Source of the DNA: JBPCIX01 sp051005875
GTDB lineage: Bacteria; Actinomycetota; CADDZG01; JAHWKV01
Length of the DNA stretch: 19,878 nt
Direction of reading: 5' to 3'
Assembly (NCBI GenBank): GCA_051005875.1
Contig: JBPCIX010000018.1
Coordinates: 1 to 19,878 of the forward strand
A program made the translations under genes and the position numbers. Shown piece by piece: positions 1 through 5,114 of this stretch (the first letter of the stretch is position 1; each line of letters begins with the position of its first letter). Below the pieces are notes generated by a model. The model ran no database searches. It was given only the letters and a program-made list of their open reading frames with translations, and had not been told where the DNA came from.

Positions 1-727
1 CCAGCGTCTTGCCGGCTCTTTTGGCGGCCCGGTAGATCGTGACCAGGCGATCCATGTTCTGAGCCGAGTAAAGAATCAATGTCATTGCGGGCGCAGAGCG
101 GAACTCCGCGACCATTGCGTTTTCAACGTCGCGTTCCGACAATTCATCTCCGGGGGCATCGTCCTCCTTGATATTTGTTCCTTCCATCAGCATCACGTCC
201 ACATCTTTCGGGGGCTTGCGGAGCAGTTCTTCGAAGATTGCCGCCTTCCGCCCGTGGCCCTCAAAGTCCGCCGTGTAGAACAGGCGCCTGCCGCCTGCTT
301 CGATCAAAAGCGAGTAAGTGTCGAAGCCGGCGTGGTCATTTAGGTAGGGGGTGATAAGAAACGGGCCCAGCGTAAGGGGAGTTCTGTGCTGAAGAAACCC
401 GGCGGTCTTGATGTCGTAGCCGGCCCGGGTGAAAAAGGCGGCCTCCCGCAGAATGCTCGACGACGCCTCCCCCATGTAAACCGGCACCTTTGGTGACACC
501 TGGCTAATCAGCCCCCAGTGGTCTTGATGGCCGTGGGAGATAAAGAGCCCGAGCAAAGATTTATCGTTTCCGTCATCCAGTCCCGGAATGTCCGGTAGGG
601 GGACGACATCGGTGGGCAGCGCGGCCAGCGGCCGGCCGACGTCCAGGACGATCCGCGCGCCCCCGGCGTCAACCTCGATGCAGTTGCCGCCGATTTCGTG
701 GGCCCCGCGGTGGATCCTGACCTTCAA
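1..727 (-). CDS. RNase J-like MBL-fold metallo-hydrolase, partial (C-terminus outside window)
   Basis: Reading the minus strand gives about 242 residues of a metallo-beta-lactamase fold protein. It opens with ILKVRIHRGAHEIGGNCIEV, the usual beginning of the RNase J/exonuclease-like branch of the family. The metal-binding motif SHGHQDHWG (HxHxDH) follows at about residue 70, then a later metal-ligand region with NDHAGFDTYSLL, and TADFEGHGRK, which fits the family's conserved Asp. Such proteins are metal-dependent RNA or phosphodiester hydrolases of the cytoplasm; the true substrate here is unknown. I place the start at TTG 727-725 because a GGAGGG Shine-Dalgarno (739-734) lies six bases upstream; an in-frame TTG at 733 sits too close to that site. 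The catalytic domain looks intact as far as it can be seen, and the gene continues past base 1. Family confident, exact role not. Confidence 0.85.
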   Translation of the reverse strand, partial: MKVRIHRGAHEIGGNCIEVDAGGARIVLDVGRPLAALPTDVVPLPDIPGLDDGNDKSLLGLFISHGHQDHWGLISQVSPKVPVYMGEASSSILREAAFFTRAGYDIKTAGFLQHRTPLTLGPFLITPYLNDHAGFDTYSLLIEAGGRRLFYTADFEGHGRKAAIFEELLRKPPKDVDVMLMEGTNIKEDDAPGDELSERDVENAMVAEFRSAPAMTLILYSAQNMDRLVTIYRAAKRAGKTL

Positions 728-734
728 AATCAAC

Positions 735-960
735 CCTCCAGAAATGGTCGCGCTTGTCTAAATCAACTGACTCTGTCCGCAAACATTTTGCTCCGCTGCT
801 TACGGTCCCATTCGTCGATCACCGGCCTACCGGAGAATGGCGCACAGCAACCATCTTGCTCCCCCTTGGCAACGGGCGCAGATTTGGGGAAAGAATATTT
901 TCCCTTGAATTTGAGGCGGGAGACGGCTTTGTCGGTCCCCGCTCCTAGAATGTCAGTCAA
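735..960. other. Spacer between divergent genes
   Basis: No gene that I can recognise lies here. A plus-strand open frame (754-948, starting TTG) would encode about 64 residues with a protein-like middle (RPTGEWRTATILLPLGNG), but it has no convincing ribosome binding site and no family I know. It may be a gene remnant. A TAGAAT hexamer at 946-951 could be the -10 of the gene starting at 961, giving a very short leader. Confidence 0.35.
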
Positions 961-1263
961 ATGACAAAGACCCTTCAATCGCTCGATATTGTCGCTGAGC
1001 AGGTTCGCGCAGTTCGGAGCGAACAGTTGAAGCACTTCGAAAGTTTGGACACCAAAGCCGGTGTGATCCTGGGTTCTGCGGGTGCGACAATCGCTCTTGT
1101 CGGCCAATTATCCGGGGCAGAAAGGTACATCGGATCCGGGTTGGCTTTGGTGGCGGCGCTTGCGGCCCTTTTGGCGTTTGTCCCGCGTGACTTTCCTGTG
1201 ATCCAACCGCGGCAACTTCGAGACCGCTACTTTGGTGATTTTCTTGGGGTCGACTTTGAGTAA
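961..1263 (+). CDS. Small two-helix membrane protein of unknown function
   Basis: The 100-residue product has a charged N-terminal helix (about residues 1-30, rich in Glu, Gln and Arg), then two hydrophobic segments (about 34-50 and 57-75) joined by a short loop, and ends in a charged tail. The stretch FESLDTKAGVILG at the first helix recalls small membrane proteins in which a D-x-KA motif leads into the membrane, as in SLATT-like or Pycsar-effector-like transmembrane domains. That resemblance is by eye only and I give no function. There is no clear Shine-Dalgarno before ATG 961. A 49-residue ORF with a strong ribosome site follows 25 bases after the stop, so the two are probably co-transcribed. 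A decayed relative of its first helix region lies near 19276-19329. Confidence 0.7.
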   Translation: MTKTLQSLDIVAEQVRAVRSEQLKHFESLDTKAGVILGSAGATIALVGQLSGAERYIGSGLALVAALAALLAFVPRDFPVIQPRQLRDRYFGDFLGVDFE

Positions 1264-1288
1264 ACTTATCTAAGGAGGTAAGGACACG

Positions 1289-1438
1289 ATGGCGCAAGAC
1301 GACGATTCAAAAACGCAGCCAGAAAACTCAACTGCGGCGGCGCCTAAACCTAAACCCGAGAACCCTCCACCACCCCCCTACGATCCTGACTACGAATTGA
1401 TTGGCTACCTTGAAAAGGAGCAGAAAAAGCCGGTTTAG
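1289..1438 (+). CDS. 49-residue proline-rich acidic/basic small protein
   Basis: This short gene begins at ATG 1289 behind a near-perfect Shine-Dalgarno, AAGGAGG (1272-1278). The product is hydrophilic: an acidic N-terminus (MAQDDDSK), a low-complexity Pro/Lys/Ala centre including a run of five prolines, and a tyrosine-containing tail (YDPDYELIGYLEKEQ). It has no hydrophobic segment and is probably largely disordered. It follows the two-helix membrane protein by 25 bases in the same direction and may be its soluble partner. I do not recognise a family. Its stop codon overlaps the stop of a decayed minus-strand gene. Confidence 0.65.
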   Translation: MAQDDDSKTQPENSTAAAPKPKPENPPPPPYDPDYELIGYLEKEQKKPV

Positions 1439-1560
1439 TCACGGAGCGCTATCTCGGCCGGATCGGTTGGAATCAAGTCGACCGGGACCGGGACGCCGGC
1501 AAGGGCACGACGCATTGCGGCGCCCAGCTTGTGTTTGTCATCGACCTTCTCGAGGGCGAC
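1435..1560 (-). pseudogene. Remnant of a nucleotidyltransferase-domain gene (3' part)
   Basis: On the minus strand about 40 codons read LEKVDDKHKLGAAMRRAL followed by AGVPVPVDLIPTDPAEIA and then a stop overlapping the stop of the 49-residue gene. This is the late strand/helix region of MNT-type nucleotidyltransferases (the xxRxAL-x-PVxVDxIxTxPxE pattern). The GSxxxG and DxD catalytic motifs that should lie upstream are absent: the frame runs instead through the antisense of the DUF433 gene. In MNT/HEPN modules this protein is normally an antitoxin-type adenylyltransferase. I read this as a truncated leftover, with moderate confidence from the short match. Confidence 0.5.
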
Positions 1561-1654
1561 GCGGCGGCAGCAAGCTCTACGATCTGGCCGACAAGGCCCT
1601 CGATTCCTACCCCACACACAGGTCCAGGAGACCGTAGTCTTCTTGTGTGACAAT

Positions 1655-1740
1655 GAAGGCACCAAATGAGTAAACGCCAAGTTATTCATGTTGATCCAGA
1701 AATTCTTGGGGGAACGCCCGTATTTGTGGGCACGCGGGTT
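1655..1740 (+). repeat. Direct repeat R1, copy 1 (5' half of DUF433 gene plus leader)
   Basis: An 86-base stretch from the ribosome site through the first 25 codons of the DUF433 gene is repeated at 3394-3479. I count three differences by hand. Confidence 0.9.
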
Positions 1741-1887
1741 CCTCCCGAGGCCCTGTTTGACTACCTTGAAGCAGGCCACAGTCTTGATGAATTCTTGGAT
1801 GACTTCCCGAGCGTCCCGAAGGATCTTGCAATCGAAGCTCTTAAAGAAGCGAACGAGGCCCTGATTCGTCTTGCGTATTCTGCTTGA
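1666..1887 (+). CDS. DUF433 family antitoxin-like protein, full length
   Basis: The 73-residue product matches DUF433 end to end. It has the N-terminal IxxDPEILGGTPVFVGTRVP signature, the helix-turn-helix-like middle (EALFDYLEAGHSLDEFLDDFP), and a C-terminal helix ending in IEALKEANEAL. DUF433 proteins are small DNA-binding antitoxins usually followed by a PIN-like DUF5615 toxin. No such toxin follows here: the next 750 bases carry only a minus-strand ORF, so this is an orphan. A weak GAAGG (1655-1659) precedes the ATG. Two partial copies lie elsewhere in the window: the N-terminal part at 3405 and the C-terminal part at 19631. Confidence 0.85.
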   Translation: MSKRQVIHVDPEILGGTPVFVGTRVPPEALFDYLEAGHSLDEFLDDFPSVPKDLAIEALKEANEALIRLAYSA

Positions 1888-2453
1888 CCTAGCCGGTAAA
1901 ATACTCGGTCAGGGCACCTTCCCTCCGGTCGGCCCGGCAGGGCCCCCCATTCGCTGGCCTTACGCCTGGGATCCCAGACTTGGTTCGGGTCCTTTCGCGG
2001 TGACCCCCTATCGCTGAATGCCTTGTGGTCAATCTCCGCGACCCATTCCCCGGATGCCGCATCTTGCCGGACAACTCCTTCGACAACCAGGTCGTCTCTC
2101 TCGCCGGCATAATTTTCGTCGGGACTGTAGAACGTGAGACACAGCCCTTCTCTTAGCTCGATGCCCTGTCGCCTCAAGTCTTCCCGGGTTCCTATTAGGT
2201 TCAGTACCAAGCGTCCGGAATTATCGGTTTTCATTAAGTCGTGAAAGACCCTGGGATTGTTCATGAGCGTTTGCGTTGTGTCTGGTTTGACAGATCGGTC
2301 CGGCGCACTTTGGACCGAGATGCCTTCCAGTCGACCATTTGAATCAATCTTAACGCCCGAGGCCCTCAAAAAACTCTCCTCAGCAGTCAGGCCGCCCCTC
2401 ACCACCAAGCTGGGATCCGGCAGACTGAGATCCCTTCGCACATCCTTGTCCAC
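1761..2453 (-). pseudogene. Composite ORF: two unrelated hypothetical-protein fragments fused in frame
   Basis: The minus-strand frame is open for about 230 codons from GTG 2453, but it looks like a join. Residues 1-57 (LPDPSLVVRGGLTAEESFLR to ISVQSAPDRSVK) resemble the N-terminal half of a small hypothetical protein whose usual second half is missing. From MNNPRVFHDLMK (about residue 64) to about 150, with VLNLIGTREDLRRQGIELREGL and DDLVVEGVV, the frame resembles another short hypothetical protein that normally stands alone. The final 40 residues are merely antisense to the DUF433 gene, so the natural 3' end has been lost. I see no ribosome site before either possible start. Both resemblances are from memory; no function can be given. 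Confidence 0.5.
1794..1887 (+). repeat. Direct repeat R2, copy 1 (3' part of DUF433 gene)
   Basis: The last 94 bases of the DUF433 gene are repeated at 19631-19724. I count six differences by hand, four of them synonymous. Confidence 0.9.
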
Positions 2454-2627
2454 GACCCGAAATCATAAAGACGGCCGCCGACAACCAACGTGGGCCTTGA
2501 ACTCGGGGACAATCTGTCCGCATGCGTTAGCCCAGCGCGGCGGAGCGGTGGGGCCCGGATCTGTTCTAAATACCGAAACCCATTTTTGACCTGCTCTTGC
2601 CGGAGATTCCGGTGGATGCCTTGATGC

Positions 2628-2633
2628 TATGAT
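2628..2633 (+). promoter_or_regulatory. Probable -10 element for a leaderless antitoxin mRNA
   Basis: TATGAT lies exactly six bases before ATG 2640, so transcription should begin at or next to the start codon. No Shine-Dalgarno is present, which fits a leaderless message. No good -35 is seen at the usual distance. Confidence 0.45.
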
Positions 2634-2639
2634 GCAAAG

Positions 2640-2870
2640 ATGCCAAAGGTCCGAACGACGTTGACGGTTGATGAAGAGGTGTTGCGAGCCGTCAAGGTTC
2701 GCGCGGCCCGGTCGGGCAAGGGCGACAGCGAGGTGATAGAAGAGGCGCTTCGGCGGGATCTGGGTCTGGATCTTCTGGAACAGCTTTGGGCCAAGAATCA
2801 ACTCAGCGAGAACGAAGCGACGCAGTTGGCGGTGGAGGCTCAACACAAGACCAGACGTCGCAGCAGCTAA
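2640..2870 (+). CDS. Ribbon-helix-helix (VapB/CopG-like) antitoxin
   Basis: The 76-residue protein begins with KVRTTLTVDEEVLRAVKVRA and continues through SEVIEEALRRDLGL, the strand-helix-helix of the ribbon-helix-helix fold (residues about 3-45). Its charged C-terminal tail would wrap the toxin. It should act as a dimeric repressor of its own operon and neutralise the PIN toxin encoded three bases downstream. The start at ATG 2640 is supported by the -10 hexamer at 2628 and by the position of the first beta strand. No ribosome site is visible. Confidence 0.85.
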   Translation: MPKVRTTLTVDEEVLRAVKVRAARSGKGDSEVIEEALRRDLGLDLLEQLWAKNQLSENEATQLAVEAQHKTRRRSS

Positions 2871-2873
2871 GCG

Positions 2874-3284
2874 GTGCGAGCCGTTTTGGATCCAAACGTC
2901 ATCATTTCCGCGCTGTTAGCTCCTGCTGGCGCCCCGGCGCAAGTGTTCCGCCTTTGGGTACTGGGGGTATTCGAATTGATCGTTTCGCCCTTATTGCTGG
3001 AGGAGTTGGAGCGGGCTCTTGGTTACTCGAAGCTACGAAAAAGGATCACAGAAGAAGAGACCCGGCGCACCGTCGGCCTGCTAAAAGACCGAGCGACTCC
3101 GGGTACAGATCCGAAGGACTCTGCTCCGCTTAAGTCGAAGGATCCCGGCGACGATTACCTTATCGCCCTGGCCCGGATGCAGAACGCCGCTTTGGTTTCC
3201 GGCGATGGACATTTACTTGAAATGCGCGAGAAAATCCCCATTTACCCACCAAGAGGGTTTCTAGAGTTGCTCCAGAGCAGCTAA
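2874..3284 (+). CDS. PIN-domain toxin (COG1569-type), VapC-like ribonuclease
   Basis: The 136-residue product starts at GTG 2874, three bases after the antitoxin stop, so the pair is translationally coupled. It has the PIN core: MRAVLDPNVIISALL carries the first catalytic Asp (residue 6), LIVSPLLLEELERAL the conserved Glu, DPGDDYLIALA a later acidic pair, and LVSGDGHLL the last Asp. The four-acid metal site of a PIN ribonuclease therefore seems intact. The family forms toxins of type II systems, generally cleaving tRNA or mRNA; the target here is unknown. Length matches the family. The copy looks functional. Confidence 0.87.
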   Translation: MRAVLDPNVIISALLAPAGAPAQVFRLWVLGVFELIVSPLLLEELERALGYSKLRKRITEEETRRTVGLLKDRATPGTDPKDSAPLKSKDPGDDYLIALARMQNAALVSGDGHLLEMREKIPIYPPRGFLELLQSS

Positions 3285-3302
3285 AGGCGCCTGCCCGGCA
3301 CG

Positions 3303-3364
3303 GCCGGCATGGGTACGCCCAGCGGAATGGTTCGGAGCCTCGGCCTGCAACTGGGCCCATGCCG
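3303..3364. repeat. Inverted repeat downstream of the PIN gene
   Basis: The arms CCGGCATGGG and CCCATGCCGG face each other about 40 bases apart. They could form a stem after the toxin gene, but with such a loop and no T-run this is not a standard terminator. Confidence 0.4.
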
Positions 3365-3393
3365 GTCTGGGAATGCGCAACGACCATAGAATG

Positions 3394-3479
3394 GAAGGCG
3401 CCAAATGAGTAAACGCCAAGTTATTCATGTTGACCCAGAAATCCTTGGGGGAACGCCCGTATTTGTGGGCACGCGGGTT
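3394..3479 (+). repeat. Direct repeat R1, copy 2
   Basis: Copy of 1655-1740 with three differences. The match breaks off within about ten bases after an extra C in the proline codons that follow VGTRV. Confidence 0.9.
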
Positions 3480-3533
3480 CCGCCCCGAGAATTTCAACAG
3501 AACCTGGAATCAGCACCAAAGCATTTGGCTTAG
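3405..3533 (+). pseudogene. Truncated DUF433 gene with a foreign 14-codon tail
   Basis: The first 27 residues copy the DUF433 N-terminus almost exactly (MSKRQVIHVDPEILGGTPVF, then VGTRVPP). A one-base insertion follows, and the frame enters unrelated sequence (EFQQNLESAPKHLA) before a stop, giving 42 residues. The helix-turn-helix and C-terminal helix are missing, so it cannot work as the family normally does, although the leader and start codon are kept and a peptide could be made. It lies between two toxin-antitoxin operons. Confidence 0.8.
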
Positions 3534-3555
3534 GCGACTTTGCTCCTTTGGTACA

Positions 3556-3575
3556 CTATACGTATATACGTATAG
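3556..3575 (+). promoter_or_regulatory. Perfect 20-bp palindromic operator before the mazE-like gene
   Basis: CTATACGTATATACGTATAG is a perfect palindrome ending ten bases before ATG 3585 and overlapping the AGGAG ribosome site. Position and symmetry fit an operator bound by the antitoxin or the antitoxin-toxin complex for autoregulation. The hexamers TACACT and TATACG at its left edge are possible -10 elements. Confidence 0.7.
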
Positions 3576-3584
3576 GAGACCTGG

Positions 3585-3809
3585 ATGCAGCATAAGTTGA
3601 CGATAACCGTGGGGGAGGATGTTTATAGAGCACTCCATCACAAAATCGGAAGGGGATCTATAAGCCGCTTCATAGAGAACCTTGTCCGGCCGCATGTCCT
3701 CCCACAGACTTCGCTGGAGGCGGAATACCGTCGGGCTGCCCGGGAACAGGCCGCCGAGAAGGATGCCCACGAGTGGATTGAGGCGGGCGTCGGCGAAGAT
3801 CTGGATTGA
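3585..3809 (+). CDS. MazE-like / ribbon-helix-helix antitoxin
   Basis: The 74-residue protein starts with MQHKLTITVGEDVYRALHHK, a beta strand and helix typical of ribbon-helix-helix antitoxins. GSISRFIENLVRPHV follows as the second helix, and then an acidic, alanine-rich C-terminal half (about residues 45-74) suited to binding the toxin. AGGAG at 3573-3577 supports the ATG at 3585. The MazF-like gene overlaps its stop codon, and the palindrome directly upstream should be its own operator. Identification rests as much on the MazF partner as on the sequence. Confidence 0.83.
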   Translation: MQHKLTITVGEDVYRALHHKIGRGSISRFIENLVRPHVLPQTSLEAEYRRAAREQAAEKDAHEWIEAGVGEDLD

Positions 3810-4132
3810 TGATGCGCGGAGACGTTTATTGGGTGAACTTAGAGCCGGCGATCGGAGGGGAAATCAGAAAAAAACGTCCGGCAATAATCGTTAGCAATGA
3901 TGCCGCCAACAAGGCGGCAAATCGGGTCCAGGTTGTGCCTCTATCTTCAAATGTGAAAAGGATTGACTCCTGGGAGGCGCGTGTCACAGTCGGTGGGCGG
4001 GCCCAAAAAGCAATGGCTGATCAAATTCGCACCATTGCCCGCGAGCGGCTAATGGACAAAGCGGGTTCACTCCCCGGAGCGGAAATGATCGCCGTCGAGA
4101 AGGCCATTAAGGTGCAGCTGGCCCTCGCCTAG
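3809..4132 (+). CDS. mazF: MazF/PemK-family mRNA interferase toxin
   Basis: The product of about 107 residues has the whole PemK/MazF fold: RGDVYWVNLEP at the N-terminus, IRKKRPAIIVSNDAAN with the conserved Arg-Pro before the central strands, VQVVPLSSN carrying the conserved Thr/Ser region, and MADQIRTIARERL. These toxins cut mRNA at short specific sequences in the cytoplasm. I chose ATG 3809, which overlaps the antitoxin TGA (3807-3809) by one base; an ATG at 3812 and a TTG at 3806 are also in frame. Length is normal and no damage is seen. The cleavage sequence cannot be told from here. Confidence 0.9.
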   Translation: MMRGDVYWVNLEPAIGGEIRKKRPAIIVSNDAANKAANRVQVVPLSSNVKRIDSWEARVTVGGRAQKAMADQIRTIARERLMDKAGSLPGAEMIAVEKAIKVQLALA

Positions 4133-4157
4133 CCGCGATATCCGGATCGCGGGCCGC

Positions 4158-4186
4158 TTGACAATCTTAGCTAGGTTAGCTAACAT
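4158..4186 (+). promoter_or_regulatory. Promoter with embedded operator for the phd-like gene
   Basis: TTGACA (4158-4163) and TAACAT (4181-4186) stand 17 bases apart, an excellent sigma-70-type promoter. Between and across them lies TTAGCTA-GGT-TAGCTAA, a perfect 7-bp inverted repeat that would let the antitoxin block RNA polymerase. The -10 ends six bases before ATG 4193, so the message is probably leaderless or nearly so. Confidence 0.7.
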
Positions 4187-4192
4187 AAGGCG

Positions 4193-4435
4193 ATGAAGGT
4201 GAACATGCACGACGCCAAGACAAATCTTTCTAAGTTAGTGGCTGCGCTGGAATCCGGAGAGGCCTCTGAGATCCAGATCGCTCGTTCCGGCCGTACCGTC
4301 GCCAGGCTACTTCCCCCTGCCCCCAGAGTGCGGCGCAAGCCGGGGCGCCTGGCCGACAGGATTCACATGGCTGCCGACTTCGACGACGCCCTGCCACCGG
4401 AACTCGCTGAGGCATTCGGAGCGCGGCGGCACTGA
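4193..4435 (+). CDS. Phd/YefM-family antitoxin
   Basis: The 80-residue protein reads MKVNMHDAKTNLSKLVAALE, the diagnostic Phd/YefM opening, then EIQIARSGRTVARLLP, the second strand region. A charged C-terminal arm (about residues 45-80) should bind the toxin. It would repress its own promoter through the inverted repeat just upstream. The stop overlaps the start of the PIN toxin gene, so the two are coupled. ATG 4205 is an alternative start, but 4193 matches the usual family N-terminus and the promoter spacing. Confidence 0.88.
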   Translation: MKVNMHDAKTNLSKLVAALESGEASEIQIARSGRTVARLLPPAPRVRRKPGRLADRIHMAADFDDALPPELAEAFGARRH

Positions 4436-4815
4436 ATCTAATCCTTGACACCCACATAACCTTGTGGTGGCTGTCCGAGGACCGCCGGCTTCCCAAAAAG
4501 GCCCGAAGCGCAGTGTCCGATCCAGAAAACTCGATTTTCGTCTCCTCCGCCACCATTTGGGAGTCGGCCATTAAAGCGACTTTGGGCCGGCTCGAAGTTG
4601 TGGACAACCTCCCCGAGGAAATCGAAGCGGAGCGGTTCGAGCTGATGGACATCACTGCCAGCCAAGCCTGGATGGCTGGGTTTTTGCCCCGCCACCATGA
4701 GGATCCATTCGACCGCATGCTCGCCGCCCAAGCACTCTCAGCAGATCTGAGGATGGTGTCGGTTGACGAAATCTTCGAAACCTACGGAGTCAAGGTGCTG
4801 CCCCTCGACGATTAA
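4432..4815 (+). CDS. PIN-domain toxin (COG3744-type VapC) with probable CTG start
   Basis: The frame encodes a 127-residue PIN ribonuclease. I start it at CTG 4432, overlapping the antitoxin stop, because the residues after it (NLILDTHITLWWLSEDRRLP) contain the first catalytic Asp and the DTHxxLWW signature. A start at TTG 4462 would delete them. Further motifs are VSSATIWESAIK with the conserved Glu, EDPFDRMLAAQALS, and LRMVSVDEIFETYGV with the last Asp. This is the standard partner of Phd/YefM antitoxins, a toxic endoribonuclease. It looks intact if translation begins at CTG or at the in-frame ATT 4417; otherwise the toxin is inactive. Confidence 0.85.
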   Translation: MNLILDTHITLWWLSEDRRLPKKARSAVSDPENSIFVSSATIWESAIKATLGRLEVVDNLPEEIEAERFELMDITASQAWMAGFLPRHHEDPFDRMLAAQALSADLRMVSVDEIFETYGVKVLPLDD

Positions 4816-4880
4816 CCGGCCAGTTCGACGAAGTGGCATAAGCGGTTGGCCCGGCGAATTCTCCAGGTGTGCGGCATTCT
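4812..4880 (-). pseudogene. Relic of a helicase 3' end (same family as 15236-17340)
   Basis: Minus-strand bases read ECRTP, then after a one-base loss RRANRLCHFVELAG and a stop. This parallels ECRTAEQMRLANALCRFVEQ at the C-terminus of the decayed helicase near 15.27 kb. The stop overlaps that of the PIN gene. Divergence between the two copies suggests separate paralogues rather than a recent duplication. Nothing upstream of about 4880 is recognisable as helicase. Confidence 0.6.
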
Positions 4881-5114
4881 CAGCCGACCCGCAGGACATG
4901 CGGCTTTTGGCGGAGGGACATCCTAGGGTGAGAGTGCGGGCTCTTCGGGGGAACTAAATCGACTAATGAACGCCCCTTGTTCTGCCGATACTCTCAAGGA
5001 TGCCTTTCAAAACCCATCAAGAAATCCCGCGCGGATCCAACCGCGGTCGACTGGTCACGCCTCTGGTCACGCCTCTGGTGGGTCCGGAGACGACCGGAGA
5101 AGAGGCGCATAGGC
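4881..5114. other. Leader region of the kinase gene, no gene seen
   Basis: No gene is recognised. The kinase frame remains open back to about 4977 without family-like residues. A 12-base direct duplication (TGGTCACGCCTC) lies near 5052-5075. A GGAGAAGAGG ribosome site ends at 5105. Confidence 0.5.

Noticed and set aside
698..964. Plus-strand open frames between the MBL gene and 961
   Set aside because: They lack a ribosome site and known motifs; I describe the stretch as spacer or possible remnant.
961..1263. Pycsar effector or SLATT defence protein
   Set aside because: The KAG-type membrane entry is suggestive, but no cyclase or partner enzyme lies nearby and the protein is short, so I left it unnamed.
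4977..5114. Upstream extension of the kinase reading frame
   Set aside because: The residues show no kinase-family similarity, and ATG 5115 has a good ribosome site immediately before the kinase fold.
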